DNA of 64,000 bases from Acinetobacter sp. NCu2D-2 (GCF_001647675.1 NZ_CP015594.1:1178001-1242000), one strand, 5' to 3'; positions 1-9,520 are shown, counted from the stretch's first letter. Numbers and translations: made by a program. Notes: a model not told the origin generated them from the sequence alone.

Positions 1-164
1 TACAAAACTTTGAATATCCTGAACTGCTGCATGTGCTTGAAAAAATGACGCAACGCATTCAAACACAGCAACAACTCACCAATGCGGAAGGGATTGTAAA
101 ACTCAATATTGAAGATGAGGTTGCTGTTGATTTAGTTGCGCATTCTAAAGAGTTTCAAAATTGA
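1..164 (+). CDS. C-terminal end of an unrecognised protein (cut by window start)
   Basis: An open frame runs in from the left edge (codons from base 3) and stops with TGA at 162-164. It encodes about 53 residues, hydrophilic, with a Gln-rich stretch and an acidic end finishing HSKEFQN. No family is recognisable from so short a piece. A hairpin with a T-run follows directly, consistent with a true gene end. The start lies outside the window. Confidence 0.6.
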   Translation, partial: QNFEYPELLHVLEKMTQRIQTQQQLTNAEGIVKLNIEDEVAVDLVAHSKEFQN

Positions 165-189
165 TCATTTGATATCAAATTTTAGAAAC

Positions 190-215
190 GCTCCGATAAA
201 AAAGGAGCCTTTTTA
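190..215 (+). terminator. Rho-independent terminator after the partial gene
   Basis: A short stem GCTCC/GGAGC (190-194 with 204-208) is followed by CTTTTT. It sits between the partial plus-strand gene and the convergent 575-aa gene, and probably serves mainly the plus strand. Confidence 0.6.
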
Positions 216-218
216 TAA

Positions 219-1946
219 TTAAACCCACTTTTGATTTGCTAAATTGATATCGAAATTCAAGTTGTGATAGACCTCATTTAAATTAAATTTAGATCTGTCT
301 TCAGGTAGTTGTACCATAATAGGTAATCGAGTTATACCATTTTCTCCCACTGAAAAAGCATAGTTTCTTTCTTTTTCATTGATTGAAATTTCTGCTTCAT
401 ATTCCAAATATACAGTTGTACTTGGATGGTTTTTGGGTACACGTATGATATCAATAAATGCATTAACTTTAATTTTATTTAGATTTTCTTTTAGTAAAAT
501 TAGATTCTCTTCTTTTTTCTTTTTTGTATTAAAAATTTTACCTATAAATCCATTTGAAGCTTCAATTTCACGTTCGAGAATTTTGATATTTTTAAGATTC
601 TCTTTATACGCGTTAATTGATGTTTTAATAATAAGTGATAATTCAGTTATGGAGTTATGCATCATTTCATTTGATAATTTCCAATCTTCTGTAGATTGCT
701 TGATGAAAATTTGAGAATAACGTTTCTCAATTAAATTAAGCCAAGCTAATAATCGATAAAAGAACACTTTAGACTTGGAATCAAATAGTAAGGCTGGTTG
801 ACTTTGAAAGTCTTTAAAATAACTTAATATATCAGAAAAAATTTCTTTTAAACTTACAAAGATATAGTTAGATTCATCTTGGTGATTAATTTTATACTTT
901 AAGAATTCACATGTTGGCTCTAAAATATTTAAGATCAAATTTTTCTCGAAATCAATTAAACGGTCTTCAATAACCTTTTCCATATTTAAACCAGAAGAGT
1001 CAAGTGGTTTTGTTAATAAAGGTAACAAAATATTACTATTCAGATTTTGCAAATTTTCAATAAAATTTGTTACCTCATCGCTGATTTGTTTTTCAATTGT
1101 CACAATTTTTAAAATATTGGTGCGAAAGAGATCAGTATAATTATTATTATCAATGAGGGTTATATCTAAACCAACACCATTTAAATATATACTATCTGAA
1201 ATTAAACTTTTTTCTTCATTTAAAAAGCGTCTTATTGAATAGGTATTAACGTTTTTATTATTGGGTTGTGATAAACAAAAAAAGAATTTAGAGGTTTTAA
1301 TAATTTCTAGTTGACGTAATTTTTTCTGTTGTAATGTAAAATCTTTGAGAAGTGAATGTTTAAAAGTTTTTAATTCACGAATTGGAACGGATTTAAACCA
1401 AAAATTGAGCAGTTGCTGTTTTAAGTATACTTCATTGATGAAAACTTTTAATATTTCTGTGTTTAGTTGACGCTCATTATTTGGAATTATAATGTTATCT
1501 TTTTCTTTGATAATGTTCGCAATATGATAAATTAATTCTGACTTTATCTGATTTTTGTATTTTTGAAGTAGTATATTGTCTTCCGTGTCAATTTTAGCTA
1601 CCTGTGACACCAAACCTTCAATAAAGTTTGCAATTTCCTCTATATTTGAATATTTTTCTAACTGATTGCATGAAGTTAAAATTTTCTCAGCGAGATTTCT
1701 CATTCCCGCATGTTCGAGAGTAGTAATATATGTTGCAAAACTATGTTCTTTCGTGAGTCTAAAGCTATTATTTTTTTTATCCCAATATATAAATTTTTTT
1801 TGAAAAATTTGGCTAGCTACCATTTCTTTCTGTTTTGTATCAAGTTGTGAGAATAGTTTTTGGCAATTATTTACCCAATACAAGTCTAAGTTTGGATCAA
1901 TCTGATTGGCAAATGAGCGTATTTCATAAGGAATATAATCGTTCAT
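219..1946 (-). CDS. Unrecognised 575-aa protein, low GC
   Basis: A single long frame starts at ATG 1946, with a GAAAG ribosome-binding stretch just upstream. I do not recognise the family. The protein is rich in Asn, Ile, Lys and Leu, has no obvious signal peptide or membrane segment, and is mostly helical. A charged, coiled-coil-like stretch near residues 450-500 contains a KKKKEEN run, followed by a probable beta-rich C-terminal domain of about 80 residues. Base composition is visibly more AT-rich than the flanking isc genes, and an IS30 element lies immediately upstream. Both suggest acquired accessory DNA. A role in phage defence or another accessory function is possible but unsupported. 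Confidence 0.75.
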   Translation of the reverse strand: MNDYIPYEIRSFANQIDPNLDLYWVNNCQKLFSQLDTKQKEMVASQIFQKKFIYWDKKNNSFRLTKEHSFATYITTLEHAGMRNLAEKILTSCNQLEKYSNIEEIANFIEGLVSQVAKIDTEDNILLQKYKNQIKSELIYHIANIIKEKDNIIIPNNERQLNTEILKVFINEVYLKQQLLNFWFKSVPIRELKTFKHSLLKDFTLQQKKLRQLEIIKTSKFFFCLSQPNNKNVNTYSIRRFLNEEKSLISDSIYLNGVGLDITLIDNNNYTDLFRTNILKIVTIEKQISDEVTNFIENLQNLNSNILLPLLTKPLDSSGLNMEKVIEDRLIDFEKNLILNILEPTCEFLKYKINHQDESNYIFVSLKEIFSDILSYFKDFQSQPALLFDSKSKVFFYRLLAWLNLIEKRYSQIFIKQSTEDWKLSNEMMHNSITELSLIIKTSINAYKENLKNIKILEREIEASNGFIGKIFNTKKKKEENLILLKENLNKIKVNAFIDIIRVPKNHPSTTVYLEYEAEISINEKERNYAFSVGENGITRLPIMVQLPEDRSKFNLNEVYHNLNFDINLANQKWV

Positions 1947-2010
1947 ATCTTTCTACTAATGAGTTTAAATTAAGTAAGTGTTTTCAAAAGATTTTATCAT
2001 ATTTTTAATC

Positions 2011-3082
2011 GCAGATTCAAATCCCAAGTGCAACACATTTGTAGTTAGTTGAAAAAGTTAGGTGTATTCATAGAATCATTAGACTTTTTCAACTCGCAAT
2101 TGGAAAGCACACAATGAAGAAATACACCCAACTTTCTCAAGATGAAAGATACGAAATTTATGCTACTTTGAAAAGTAAAAGTTCAATCGCTACCCTTGCT
2201 CGGGAGTTAGGACGTTCACGATCAACCATCTACCGTGAAATAAAAAGAAATACTGGGCAACGTGGATATAGAGCTCAACAGGCAGCTAAATTTGCAAGTC
2301 AAAGACGGTACCGTCCTTCATCATCAATGACAGCATTTGCCTTCGCTTATATTGATTATTTGATTGGTTTGGACTGGTCACCAGAACAAATTTCAGGTGC
2401 TTTAACACAACGCGGTTGGCTGGATGTACCTTCACATGAGTGGATTTACCAGTACATTTATCAAGATAAATCACAAGGAGGTAAACTCCATCTACACTTA
2501 AGGCATCAGAAGAAATATCGAAAACGCGGTTACAAAAACACGGATCGTAGGGGGCAAATCATTGATAAAACAAGTATTCACTGCAGAGACCAGGTCATTG
2601 ATCAACGACAACGTTTAGGAGATTTCGAAGGTGACACGGTGATTGGTAAACATCATAAAGGTGCTTTATTGACACTCGTTGATCGAAAGAGCCTGTATGT
2701 ACATATTGTTCATTTAGGGCCAACGAGAGCATCCTCTCAAACGATTACTTGTGCATTAGATCGTTTACAAATGAGCCATGCTTATAGTGTGACATTTGAT
2801 AATGGCAAAGAATTTTCCGAACACAAAAGAATTACTGATGCTGGGATAGAGACGTATTTTGCTGATCCTTACAAGTCTATTCAGCGAGCTAGAAATGAAA
2901 ATACGAATGGTTTAATCCGTCAATATCTGCCAAAATCATCATCGTTTGATGATGTGTCAAACGAACAAATAGAGCAGATAGAATTTGCACTCAACCATCG
3001 TCCTAGAAAAACACTAGGTTGGTATACACCGAGTGAAGTTATGGCTGGTTTTTATACTGTTGCACTTGCCGTTTGAATCCGC
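2011..3082 (+). mobile_element. IS30-family insertion sequence, about 1.07 kb
   Basis: Imperfect terminal inverted repeats of about 25 bp lie at 2011-2035 and 3058-3082 (21 of 25 positions match when one is reverse-complemented; shared core AAGTGCAACA). They bracket one IS30-type transposase, whose stop codon falls inside the right repeat. Exact ends and the short target duplication could not be fixed by eye. The element sits between the unknown 575-aa gene and the downstream side of the isc operon, and does not interrupt a visible gene. Confidence 0.8.
2114..3076 (+). CDS. IS30-family transposase
   Basis: This 320-aa protein catalyses cut/copy transposition of its own element. An N-terminal helix-turn-helix (about residues 1-50, containing LSQDERYEIYATL and RELGRSRSTIYREI) binds the ends. 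A DDE catalytic core follows: FEGDTVIG supplies the first Asp, TFDNGKEF the second, and the NENTNGLIRQYLPK stretch the Glu. Length is normal for IS30 transposases, including those common in Acinetobacter such as ISAba125, and the frame is intact, so the element may be active. It starts at ATG 2114. Confidence 0.93.
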   Translation: MKKYTQLSQDERYEIYATLKSKSSIATLARELGRSRSTIYREIKRNTGQRGYRAQQAAKFASQRRYRPSSSMTAFAFAYIDYLIGLDWSPEQISGALTQRGWLDVPSHEWIYQYIYQDKSQGGKLHLHLRHQKKYRKRGYKNTDRRGQIIDKTSIHCRDQVIDQRQRLGDFEGDTVIGKHHKGALLTLVDRKSLYVHIVHLGPTRASSQTITCALDRLQMSHAYSVTFDNGKEFSEHKRITDAGIETYFADPYKSIQRARNENTNGLIRQYLPKSSSFDDVSNEQIEQIEFALNHRPRKTLGWYTPSEVMAGFYTVALAV

Positions 3083-3091
3083 CAATTATAA

Positions 3092-3129
3092 AAAATACTT
3101 GAAGATATTTTTATTAAATATCTTCAAGT
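3092..3129 (-). terminator. Terminator of the isc-hsc-fdx operon
   Basis: A perfect 14-bp stem (3097-3110 with 3116-3129) with a 5-base loop lies just past the fdx stop. Read on the minus strand it is followed by ATTTTTATA. This places the end of the isc transcript between fdx and the IS30 element. Confidence 0.75.
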
Positions 3130-3145
3130 AACAGCTCATTAAGTT

Positions 3146-3484
3146 TTAATGATTTTCAGAAGCATGATTAATCGTGTACTTCGGAATTTCAACTTCTAGG
3201 TCTTCATCAACCAATTTGACTTGGCAAGACAGGCGAGAGTCGGGTTCTAAGCCCCAAGCACGATCAAGTAAGTCAGCTTCTACGTCGTTCATTTCATCTA
3301 GACTATCAAAGCCTTTACGTACAACGACATGGCAAGTTGTACATGCAGCTGACATATCACAAGCATGTTCAATTTTGATGCCATTGTTGAGTAGGCTTTC
3401 GCATAAATTGGCATTTGGCTCAACTTCAAACTCAGCGCCTTCAGGGCAAATCTGCGCATGTGGAAGAACTTTAATACGTGGCAT
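3146..3484 (-). CDS. fdx: ISC-type [2Fe-2S] ferredoxin
   Basis: This 112-aa adrenodoxin-like ferredoxin supplies electrons for iron-sulfur cluster assembly on IscU in the cytoplasm. Four cluster ligands are visible at Cys42, Cys48, Cys51 and Cys87, with the family spacing C-x5-C-x2-C. Length and the LSCQVKL region are typical. It is the last gene of the isc operon, 15 bp after hscA, and is followed by a strong terminator. No iscX gene follows it here. Confidence 0.95.
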   Translation of the reverse strand: MPRIKVLPHAQICPEGAEFEVEPNANLCESLLNNGIKIEHACDMSAACTTCHVVVRKGFDSLDEMNDVEADLLDRAWGLEPDSRLSCQVKLVDEDLEVEIPKYTINHASENH

Positions 3485-3499
3485 AATCTTTACCTTAAA

Positions 3500-5359
3500 T
3501 TAATTTGAGTTTGACCAGTCATCAAGCTTAGTGCCTTTCAATGCGGCATCAATGTGCTGATTCATACGCATTGCTGCAAAAGCATCACTGTGAATTTTAA
3601 GCTGTTCAATTGCAGATTCAATGGCTTTAATATCTGAACCTTGTAACTGATTTTCTAATTGAGCTTGAGCAGATTGTAAATCAGTGAGCTGCTGTTCAGA
3701 AAGTAGTTTTGCATCCACTTTAAGTGCTTGAACTAATGCTTCAAGCTCACGTTTCGCCTCTACTTTGGTTTCATTTAAATGACGCAGATTTTTGTCTTCT
3801 TCTGCATATTTGAAACCTTCAATCAGCAAGCGTTCAGTATCTTCAGAAGACAGACCATATGACGGCTTGATGTCAATCTTTGCTGTGACACCAGACGTGG
3901 TTTCTTTGGCAGAAACAGTGAGTAAGCCATCAGCATCTACTTGGAAAGTAACTTCAATACGCGCTTGACCTGCAGTCATTGGCGGAATGCCATGCAACAC
4001 AAAACGACCGAGACTACGACAATGCTCAACTAAGTCACGTTCACCTTGTACCACATGAATCAGCATAGCGGTCTGACCATCTTGATATGTCGTAAATTCT
4101 TGGCGACGCGCCACAGGAATTGCAGTATTACGTGAAATTAAACGTTCCACCAAACCACCCATGGTTTCAAGACCTAACGAGAGTGGAGTTACGTCCAATA
4201 ACAATGAACCGTCTTTACTGTTGCCGATTAATTGATTAGCTGTAATTGAAGCACCGATTGCAACCACTTCATCTGGGTTAATCGTGCAAAGTGGTTCTTG
4301 GTTAAATACTTCACGAACGGCTTTTTGCACTGCATAAGAACGTGTTGAACCGCCGACAAGAACAACATTTTGAATATCATTAAGTTCAAGTTTGGCATCA
4401 CGCATTACACGTTTACAAACACTAATCGTTTTGTCTAAAGCAACTTTGATGATCTCTTCAAATGTTGCACGATCTAAGGTAAGCGTTTGGTCTAAGAGTT
4501 GTAATTGTGTTGTTTCTCGATCAGATAATGCTTCTTTAGCTTTACGTGCAGCAACAATCAGATGTGCATATTCAGCGTCATCTAAAGTTTCGATATTTAA
4601 CTGTTTTTTTGCCCACTTTAGAATTAAGCGGTCAAGGTCATCACCACCGAGTGCTGTATGACCACCAGTCGCTAAAACTTCGAATACACCTTGGCTAAAA
4701 CGTAAAATAGAGACGTCAAAAGTACCGCCACCTAAGTCATAAATCACATAGTTGCGATCTGTGCTTAGATTAGTGTCTTGGTCTAAACCATAAGCAACTG
4801 CAGCAGCAGTCGGTTCGTTTAATAGACGTAGAACATTTAAACCTGCAAGTTGTGCTGCATCACGTGTTGCCTGACGTTGTGCTTCATCGAAATAAGCTGG
4901 AACAGTAATCACTGCACCATTAATCTCATTTTTCAAACTTGCTTCAGCACGGTCTTTGAGTTGTTTTAAGATGTCAGCTGAAATCTCGACAGGCGTTTTA
5001 CGACCCTGAGCAGTATCAAATGCTGGCATTTCATTTGCTTCACCCGTTAAAGCGTAGGGATGCTGGAATTTAATATCAGCAGCTGAACGTCCCATAAAAC
5101 GCTTTACAGAAACGATGGTATTTTTAGGATCATTCGTAATAAAAGGCTTAGCTTCATCACCGTATTCGGTGCTTTGTGCTGCATAATGAACAATAGAAGG
5201 AAGTAACACACGACCTTGTTCATCTTTGAGTACTTTGGCTTGACCTGATAGAACCGTGGCAACCAAAGAGTGGGTGGTGCCTAAATCGATACCAATCGCA
5301 ATGCGGTGTTCATGCGGTGCACTTGATTGACCTGGTTCTGCAATTTGCAAGAGAGCCAT
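3500..5359 (-). CDS. hscA: Fe-S assembly Hsp70 chaperone HscA
   Basis: This 619-aa specialised Hsp70 binds the LPPVK loop of IscU and uses ATP to drive release of the nascent Fe-S cluster to acceptor proteins. The nucleotide-binding domain (about residues 20-385) shows [12 protein letters not shown], the [13 protein letters not shown] phosphate loop and VVLVGGSTR. The substrate-binding domain and helical lid follow. Length matches other HscA proteins. It lies between hscB (39 bp upstream) and fdx, so co-chaperone and ferredoxin are co-produced. Confidence 0.96.
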   Translation of the reverse strand: MALLQIAEPGQSSAPHEHRIAIGIDLGTTHSLVATVLSGQAKVLKDEQGRVLLPSIVHYAAQSTEYGDEAKPFITNDPKNTIVSVKRFMGRSAADIKFQHPYALTGEANEMPAFDTAQGRKTPVEISADILKQLKDRAEASLKNEINGAVITVPAYFDEAQRQATRDAAQLAGLNVLRLLNEPTAAAVAYGLDQDTNLSTDRNYVIYDLGGGTFDVSILRFSQGVFEVLATGGHTALGGDDLDRLILKWAKKQLNIETLDDAEYAHLIVAARKAKEALSDRETTQLQLLDQTLTLDRATFEEIIKVALDKTISVCKRVMRDAKLELNDIQNVVLVGGSTRSYAVQKAVREVFNQEPLCTINPDEVVAIGASITANQLIGNSKDGSLLLDVTPLSLGLETMGGLVERLISRNTAIPVARRQEFTTYQDGQTAMLIHVVQGERDLVEHCRSLGRFVLHGIPPMTAGQARIEVTFQVDADGLLTVSAKETTSGVTAKIDIKPSYGLSSEDTERLLIEGFKYAEEDKNLRHLNETKVEAKRELEALVQALKVDAKLLSEQQLTDLQSAQAQLENQLQGSDIKAIESAIEQLKIHSDAFAAMRMNQHIDAALKGTKLDDWSNSN

Positions 5360-5398
5360 TGTGTTACATCCTTTGCACGTTAAATATTAAAAAGAATT

Positions 5399-5914
5399 TT
5401 AAAAATCATCATCTAAATCAAAGCTGTCATCATCTAAAAAGCGATCTTCCGCTTTATCGATATCTGCCATTACTTTGACAAAGAAACGTAGCTTACGTAC
5501 GGTATCGCGAGCTTCACCCCAATCTTCATCCGTGTAATCAATTTTAAATTCACGAACTAAGCCATCAATCCATTGCTGAACTTCAACTTTTAAAGATTTT
5601 AGATCATCTGCAGAGCTTGCTTCATCCAATTGTTCGCGAATTTCTAAAGCATCTTGTAAAAACTCGAAATCGCTAATGGATTGATCTAAATGATAATCTT
5701 GTTTTTTGAGAGACAACAAATAAGCAGCGCGACTATCGACCGCAGAAAGTACTTTAAATGCTTGATTGATTTCACTTGATTTGATTAAAGCAAGATCTTT
5801 GTCTTCGGCTTTATCTGGGTGATATTGTTGCTGCAACTTTAGAAATTCAGACTTTAAAGCTGCTAAATCAATATCGAGTGCTACTGGAAGATTGAACAAC
5901 TCAAAATGATTCAT
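5399..5914 (-). CDS. hscB: Fe-S assembly J-domain co-chaperone HscB
   Basis: This 171-aa J-domain protein delivers IscU to HscA and stimulates its ATPase. The N-terminal J domain carries the essential His-Pro-Asp at residues 32-34 (QYHPDK). The C-terminal three-helix region (about 90-165) is the IscU-binding part. A very acidic tail (DDDSFDLDDDF) ends the protein. It is separated from iscA by about 100 bp containing a stable hairpin, so its level may be set separately from iscRSUA. Confidence 0.94.
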   Translation of the reverse strand: MNHFELFNLPVALDIDLAALKSEFLKLQQQYHPDKAEDKDLALIKSSEINQAFKVLSAVDSRAAYLLSLKKQDYHLDQSISDFEFLQDALEIREQLDEASSADDLKSLKVEVQQWIDGLVREFKIDYTDEDWGEARDTVRKLRFFVKVMADIDKAEDRFLDDDSFDLDDDF

Positions 5915-5963
5915 GGGAGATTGTGTCCGCGATTATTTTGCAAAAAAGAGCAAGCTAAATACA

Positions 5964-5994
5964 ATTAAAACAGTGCGTTATACACTGTTTTAAT
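5964..5994 (-). other. Intercistronic hairpin between iscA and hscB
   Basis: A perfect 12-bp inverted repeat (5964-5975 with 5983-5994, stem ATTAAAACAGTG) with a 7-base loop sits between the two genes. No T-run follows immediately on the minus strand, so it looks more like an mRNA-processing, stabilising or partial attenuation structure than a full terminator. Confidence 0.6.
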
Positions 5995-6017
5995 CTTTTA
6001 AAGGTTTGTGGTATGGC

Positions 6018-6338
6018 TTAAACCGTAAACGATTCGCCGCAACCACATTCACCTTTTTTATTGGGGTTATTGAATTCGAAGCCTTCATTTAAGCCATTTT
6101 TTACATAGTCCATCTCTAAACCTTCGAGATACACCAGACTTTTCGGGTCAACAAATACTTTTACACCAAACTGTTCAAAAGTTTCATCGTGTTCATCAAT
6201 TTCATCAACGAACTCGAGTACATAAGCTAAACCAGAACAGCCTGAAGTTTTCACACCAACGCGAATGCCTTCACCCTTACCGCGATTTTTTAAATAATTG
6301 CTGATATGAGTTGCAGCATTTTCAGTTAAATGGATCAT
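6018..6338 (-). CDS. iscA: A-type iron-sulfur carrier IscA
   Basis: This 106-aa A-type carrier receives clusters or iron and passes them to [4Fe-4S] apoproteins. The three invariant cysteines are present: Cys34 in TSGCSG, and Cys98 and Cys100 in the C-terminal CGCGESF motif. Size and the ESF ending are typical of IscA. It is 34 bp downstream of iscU in the same transcript. Confidence 0.95.
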   Translation of the reverse strand: MIHLTENAATHISNYLKNRGKGEGIRVGVKTSGCSGLAYVLEFVDEIDEHDETFEQFGVKVFVDPKSLVYLEGLEMDYVKNGLNEGFEFNNPNKKGECGCGESFTV

Positions 6339-6372
6339 GAAAACTCCGTTAAAATTTCAAAACGTGGAACAA

Positions 6373-6759
6373 TTAAGCTTTAACTTTCTTGCTACGGTAG
6401 TCTTCTACAGCTGCTTTAATCGCATCTTCAGCAAGAACAGAGCAGTGTACTTTTACAGGTGGAAGCGCAAGTTCGTTTGCAATATCAATGTTCTTGATTT
6501 GTTGAGCTTGATCTAAAGTTTTACCTTTAAGCCATTCAGTAACCAATGAACTTGATGCAATTGCAGAACCGCAACCATAAGTTTTAAAACGAGCTTCTTC
6601 GATTACGCCTTCGTCGTTCACTTGAATTTGTAAACGCATTACGTCACCACACGCTGGAGCACCGACCATACCAGTACCAACGTTTTCAGCATTTTTGTCT
6701 AAAACACCAACATTACGAGGATTTTCGTAATGATCAATTACTTTTTCGCTATAAGCCAT
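6373..6759 (-). CDS. iscU: Iron-sulfur cluster scaffold IscU
   Basis: This 128-aa scaffold has clusters built on it from IscS-derived sulfur, iron and ferredoxin electrons. Cluster ligands are Cys37 (GAPACGD), Cys63 (YGCGSA), His105 and Cys106. The chaperone recognition loop LPPVK at 99-103, bound by HscA, is intact. The start ATG follows an upstream GGAGAAGC ribosome site. About 100 bp with a hairpin separates it from iscS. Confidence 0.97.
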   Translation of the reverse strand: MAYSEKVIDHYENPRNVGVLDKNAENVGTGMVGAPACGDVMRLQIQVNDEGVIEEARFKTYGCGSAIASSSLVTEWLKGKTLDQAQQIKNIDIANELALPPVKVHCSVLAEDAIKAAVEDYRSKKVKA

Positions 6760-6822
6760 GTTGCTTCTCCAAACCTCGGGGTCAGCCTTAATTTAAATAT
6801 GGGGGTTAAAAAACATTTATCA

Positions 6823-6854
6823 ATAAGATAGCCATTAAAAAATGACTATCTTAT
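6823..6854 (-). other. Intercistronic hairpin between iscS and iscU
   Basis: The inverted repeat ATAAGATAG...CTATCTTAT (6823-6831 with 6846-6854) is extended inside by CAT/ATG pairs. On the minus strand a TTTTTT stretch begins roughly 10 bases after the stem. It may partly terminate or process the iscRS message ahead of iscU. Confidence 0.5.
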
Positions 6855-6862
6855 GAGTGAAA

Positions 6863-8080
6863 TTAGTGCTCAGCCCATTCGACTGAAGAAAGGTCAATCC
6901 CTTCTTTATACATATCCCAAAGCGGAGAAAGTTCACGTAACTTCTCAACAGCTGCTTTAGTGACATTTAACACGTGGTCAATATCAGCTTCTGTCGTATA
7001 TTTACCGAAGCTAAAACGAATTGAGCTGTGTGCAAGTTCGTCTGAAAGACCTAAGGCACGAAGCACATAAGATGGTTCAAGTGTTGCAGATGTACAAGCT
7101 GAACCTGAAGATACTGCAGCATCTTTAAGCGCCATCATGAGTGATTCACCTTCAACAAAGTTGAAGCTCACGTTCAAGTAGTTGGCAACGTTTTGAGTAG
7201 GGTGACCGTTAAGGAAAACTTGTTCCATTGAGTTCAAGCCATTCCAAAGTTTGTCACGTAGAACGCGTAAACGAGTTTGTTCAGCTGCAAGGTTTTTACC
7301 TGCAAGTTCAAACGCTTCACCCATACCTACGATTTGGTGTGTTGCTAATGTACCAGAACGCATACCACGTTCATGACCGCCACCGTGCATTTGCGCTTTA
7401 ATACGTACACGTGGTTGACGACGTACATAAAGAGCACCAATACCTTTAGGGCCATAAATTTTGTGACCAGAGAAACTCATCAAATCGACTTTCATTGTGG
7501 AAAGATCAATTTCGATTTTACCGGCAGCCTGTGCAGCATCCACGTGGAAGAAAATTTTCTTCGCGCGAGTGATTTCACCAATCGCCGCAACATCAGTCAC
7601 GGTACCGATTTCGTTGTTCACCATCATAAGTGAAACAAGAATCGTATCTGGACGGATCGCAGCTTCAACCATTTCAGGGGTAATTAAACCTGTTTGTGGT
7701 TGTGGCTCAAGATACGTAATTTCAAAACCTTCAGATTCTAATTCACGGCACGTATCCAAAATTGCTTTATGTTCAATTTTAGATGTGATGATGTGTTTAC
7801 CTTTAGAACCGTAGAACTGAGCAACACCTTTAAGGGCTAAGTTGTCAGATTCTGTTGCACCTGAAGTCCATACGATTTCGCGTGGATCAGCTTTAACAAG
7901 GTTTGCAACTTGTTCACGAGCGTATTCAACTTTCTCTTCCGCTTGCCAGCCATAAGCATGTGAACGAGATGCTGCATTACCGAAGGTACCTTCGAAAGTT
8001 AAACACTCCATCATGCGTTCTGCGACTTGAGGGTCTACAGGAGTTGTAGCTGCATAATCAAGATAAATCGGACGTTTCAT
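6863..8080 (-). CDS. iscS: Cysteine desulfurase IscS
   Basis: This 405-aa PLP enzyme (class V aminotransferase fold) converts L-cysteine to alanine and a protein-bound persulfide used for Fe-S clusters and tRNA thiolation. The PLP Lys lies in [10 protein letters not shown] and the persulfide-forming Cys in [13 protein letters not shown]. Length equals other IscS proteins. It is the likely sulfur donor for the TusDCB-TusE relay encoded near 59 kb. It is one base pair downstream of iscR. Confidence 0.97.
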   Translation of the reverse strand: MKRPIYLDYAATTPVDPQVAERMMECLTFEGTFGNAASRSHAYGWQAEEKVEYAREQVANLVKADPREIVWTSGATESDNLALKGVAQFYGSKGKHIITSKIEHKAILDTCRELESEGFEITYLEPQPQTGLITPEMVEAAIRPDTILVSLMMVNNEIGTVTDVAAIGEITRAKKIFFHVDAAQAAGKIEIDLSTMKVDLMSFSGHKIYGPKGIGALYVRRQPRVRIKAQMHGGGHERGMRSGTLATHQIVGMGEAFELAGKNLAAEQTRLRVLRDKLWNGLNSMEQVFLNGHPTQNVANYLNVSFNFVEGESLMMALKDAAVSSGSACTSATLEPSYVLRALGLSDELAHSSIRFSFGKYTTEADIDHVLNVTKAAVEKLRELSPLWDMYKEGIDLSSVEWAEH

Positions 8081-8081
8081 G

Positions 8082-8555
8082 TCAAATACCTGTAACCGAT
8101 AAAAGGGCTGAATCTAAGTTTGCTGAATTTTGGCGAAGTGAAACCGTTTGTACGTTGTCACGAGCGACGAGATCAGCAAGAGTGATTTTTGCAAGATAAT
8201 CGGCGATGTGGTGGGAGAGTTCCTGCCATAAATCATGAGTTAAGCACATTGCACCGTTTTGGCAGTTACCTTTATGGTCGCAACGAGTTGCATCAACAGT
8301 TTCGTTTACAGCTTCAATAATTTCTAACACGGTAATTTCATCAGCGTTACGTGCCAGGTGATAACCACCATTGGCACCACGAACACTCGACACTAAGCCA
8401 TGACGCTTAAGTTTTGCAAATAACTGCTCCAAATAAGCAACAGAAATCGTTTGACGAGCTGCAATTTCAGCAAGCGTGATCGTTTGTTCAGTTGGCTGCA
8501 AAGCTAAATCAAGTAGAGCAGTCACTGCGTAGCGACCGCGAGTGGTTAAGCGCAT
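8082..8555 (-). CDS. iscR: Fe-S cluster regulator IscR
   Basis: This Rrf2-family regulator holds a [2Fe-2S] cluster and represses its own operon when clusters are plentiful. I choose ATG 8555 ([11 protein letters not shown]) rather than the upstream in-frame GTG at 8567. With this start the protein has 157 residues and the three cluster cysteines fall at 92, 98 and 104, the same numbers as in E. coli IscR. An N-terminal winged helix ([13 protein letters not shown] recognition helix) is clear. A matching IscR type 1 operator lies upstream. Confidence 0.95.
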   Translation of the reverse strand: MRLTTRGRYAVTALLDLALQPTEQTITLAEIAARQTISVAYLEQLFAKLKRHGLVSSVRGANGGYHLARNADEITVLEIIEAVNETVDATRCDHKGNCQNGAMCLTHDLWQELSHHIADYLAKITLADLVARDNVQTVSLRQNSANLDSALLSVTGI

Positions 8556-8588
8556 GATTCGATACACATGGTTAGACTAGATGTATCG

Positions 8589-8621
8589 ATTTTATGAATC
8601 CTGACTAAATTAGTCAAGTAT
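8589..8621 (-). promoter_or_regulatory. isc operon promoter with overlapping IscR type 1 site
   Basis: On the minus strand, TTGACT (8612-8617) and TAAAAT (8589-8594) form a -35/-10 pair with a 17-bp spacer. The -35 lies inside a 25-bp segment (8597-8621) that fits the published IscR type 1 consensus almost throughout, including the GACT and AGTC half-sites separated by AATTT. Bound holo-IscR would block this promoter, giving feedback control of the isc genes. Confidence 0.85.
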
Positions 8622-8668
8622 TTTTATGAGGACTTAAGACTAAAGAATTGTTCCCTAAAAAGAACAAT

Positions 8669-9316
8669 TTAGGGATTTATCCAATTATATACTAATAACG
8701 TAATAAGGAGTATAGAAAAAATGCTAAAGCCAATATTAATCCGCTTCTGACGACGCTCAAGACGTTTCAGACGATTCTTATATTGCTTGACTTGTACTTG
8801 AAGTGTATTGATATTTGAACGTTGTTGTTCAATCTTCTCTAAAAGTGGAGCAATACGATTTTTAGAGGCAATCACATCATCACTATCACGTGGTTCTGAC
8901 AGCCAGATTTTCCAGTCCGATAATAATTTTGGTAATGCGAATAAAGTTAAAAGATCACGAAATTCATCTTTTAGGACTTTATTGCCATCAATACGCATGG
9001 CTTTAATACTGCGGCGGTTACCAAAAATAAAGATTTTGATCAGATCAGGCAGCGTAGTACGGATATCAAGGTCAATGATTTTATTCGGTGCTTTATGATC
9101 AAACAGCAGACCATTTTCCGTAAATTGTAAAAAGATGTCGAAATAGGGAATATAACTATTCAGCTTGATCGCGATATTTTCATCAACAAATTTTTTCGCT
9201 TGTAATGCCACAACACGGTCATGTTTAAGAATAAACGTGAATATCGTTTCTAGAACGATTAAAGTCATGGTTAACAACAAAGGGGGTTGTTTTTGACTCT
9301 CTTGCGATTCACTCAT
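8669..9316 (-). CDS. Conserved membrane-anchored hypothetical protein
   Basis: This 215-aa protein has a hydrophobic N-terminal stretch (about residues 13-30), a middle region (about 50-130), a coiled coil rich in Gln, Lys and Arg (about 160-192) and one C-terminal membrane helix (GFSIFSILLITLLVYNWI). The layout, a lipid-type domain followed by coiled coil, recalls UbiJ/SCP2-like proteins, but I cannot confirm that. It probably sits on the inner membrane. A weak hairpin (8647-8668) follows the stop. Confidence 0.75.
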   Translation of the reverse strand: MSESQESQKQPPLLLTMTLIVLETIFTFILKHDRVVALQAKKFVDENIAIKLNSYIPYFDIFLQFTENGLLFDHKAPNKIIDLDIRTTLPDLIKIFIFGNRRSIKAMRIDGNKVLKDEFRDLLTLFALPKLLSDWKIWLSEPRDSDDVIASKNRIAPLLEKIEQQRSNINTLQVQVKQYKNRLKRLERRQKRINIGFSIFSILLITLLVYNWINP

Positions 9317-9520
9317 AAATGCAATTAATCCTTACCTGAAAAGTGAAATAAATTAAGCATCCTGCTTGTCATAATCTTTCAGGGTTCAACAAAAAGACTT
9401 GAAATAAACTGCTTTGTAGAACAGTTTAGCAAATGTATCAAGTACTATATTTGCTATTATGGTGAGGTTTTGTAGATTTATTTAATGTATTTGCTGTAAA
9501 AATAATCTGGAGATGTGCGC

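Noticed and set aside
2006..3086. Target-site duplication of the IS30 element
   Set aside because: Flanking bases could be read in several ways and no unambiguous direct repeat of 2-3 bp was found.
7373..7814. Two open frames antisense to iscS
   Set aside because: They mirror the codon pattern of iscS on the other strand, and have no ribosome site or recognisable protein.
8556..8567. Upstream in-frame GTG start for iscR
   Set aside because: Starting at ATG 8555 gives the family N-terminus MRLT and puts the cluster cysteines at 92, 98 and 104; the extra four residues are not expected.
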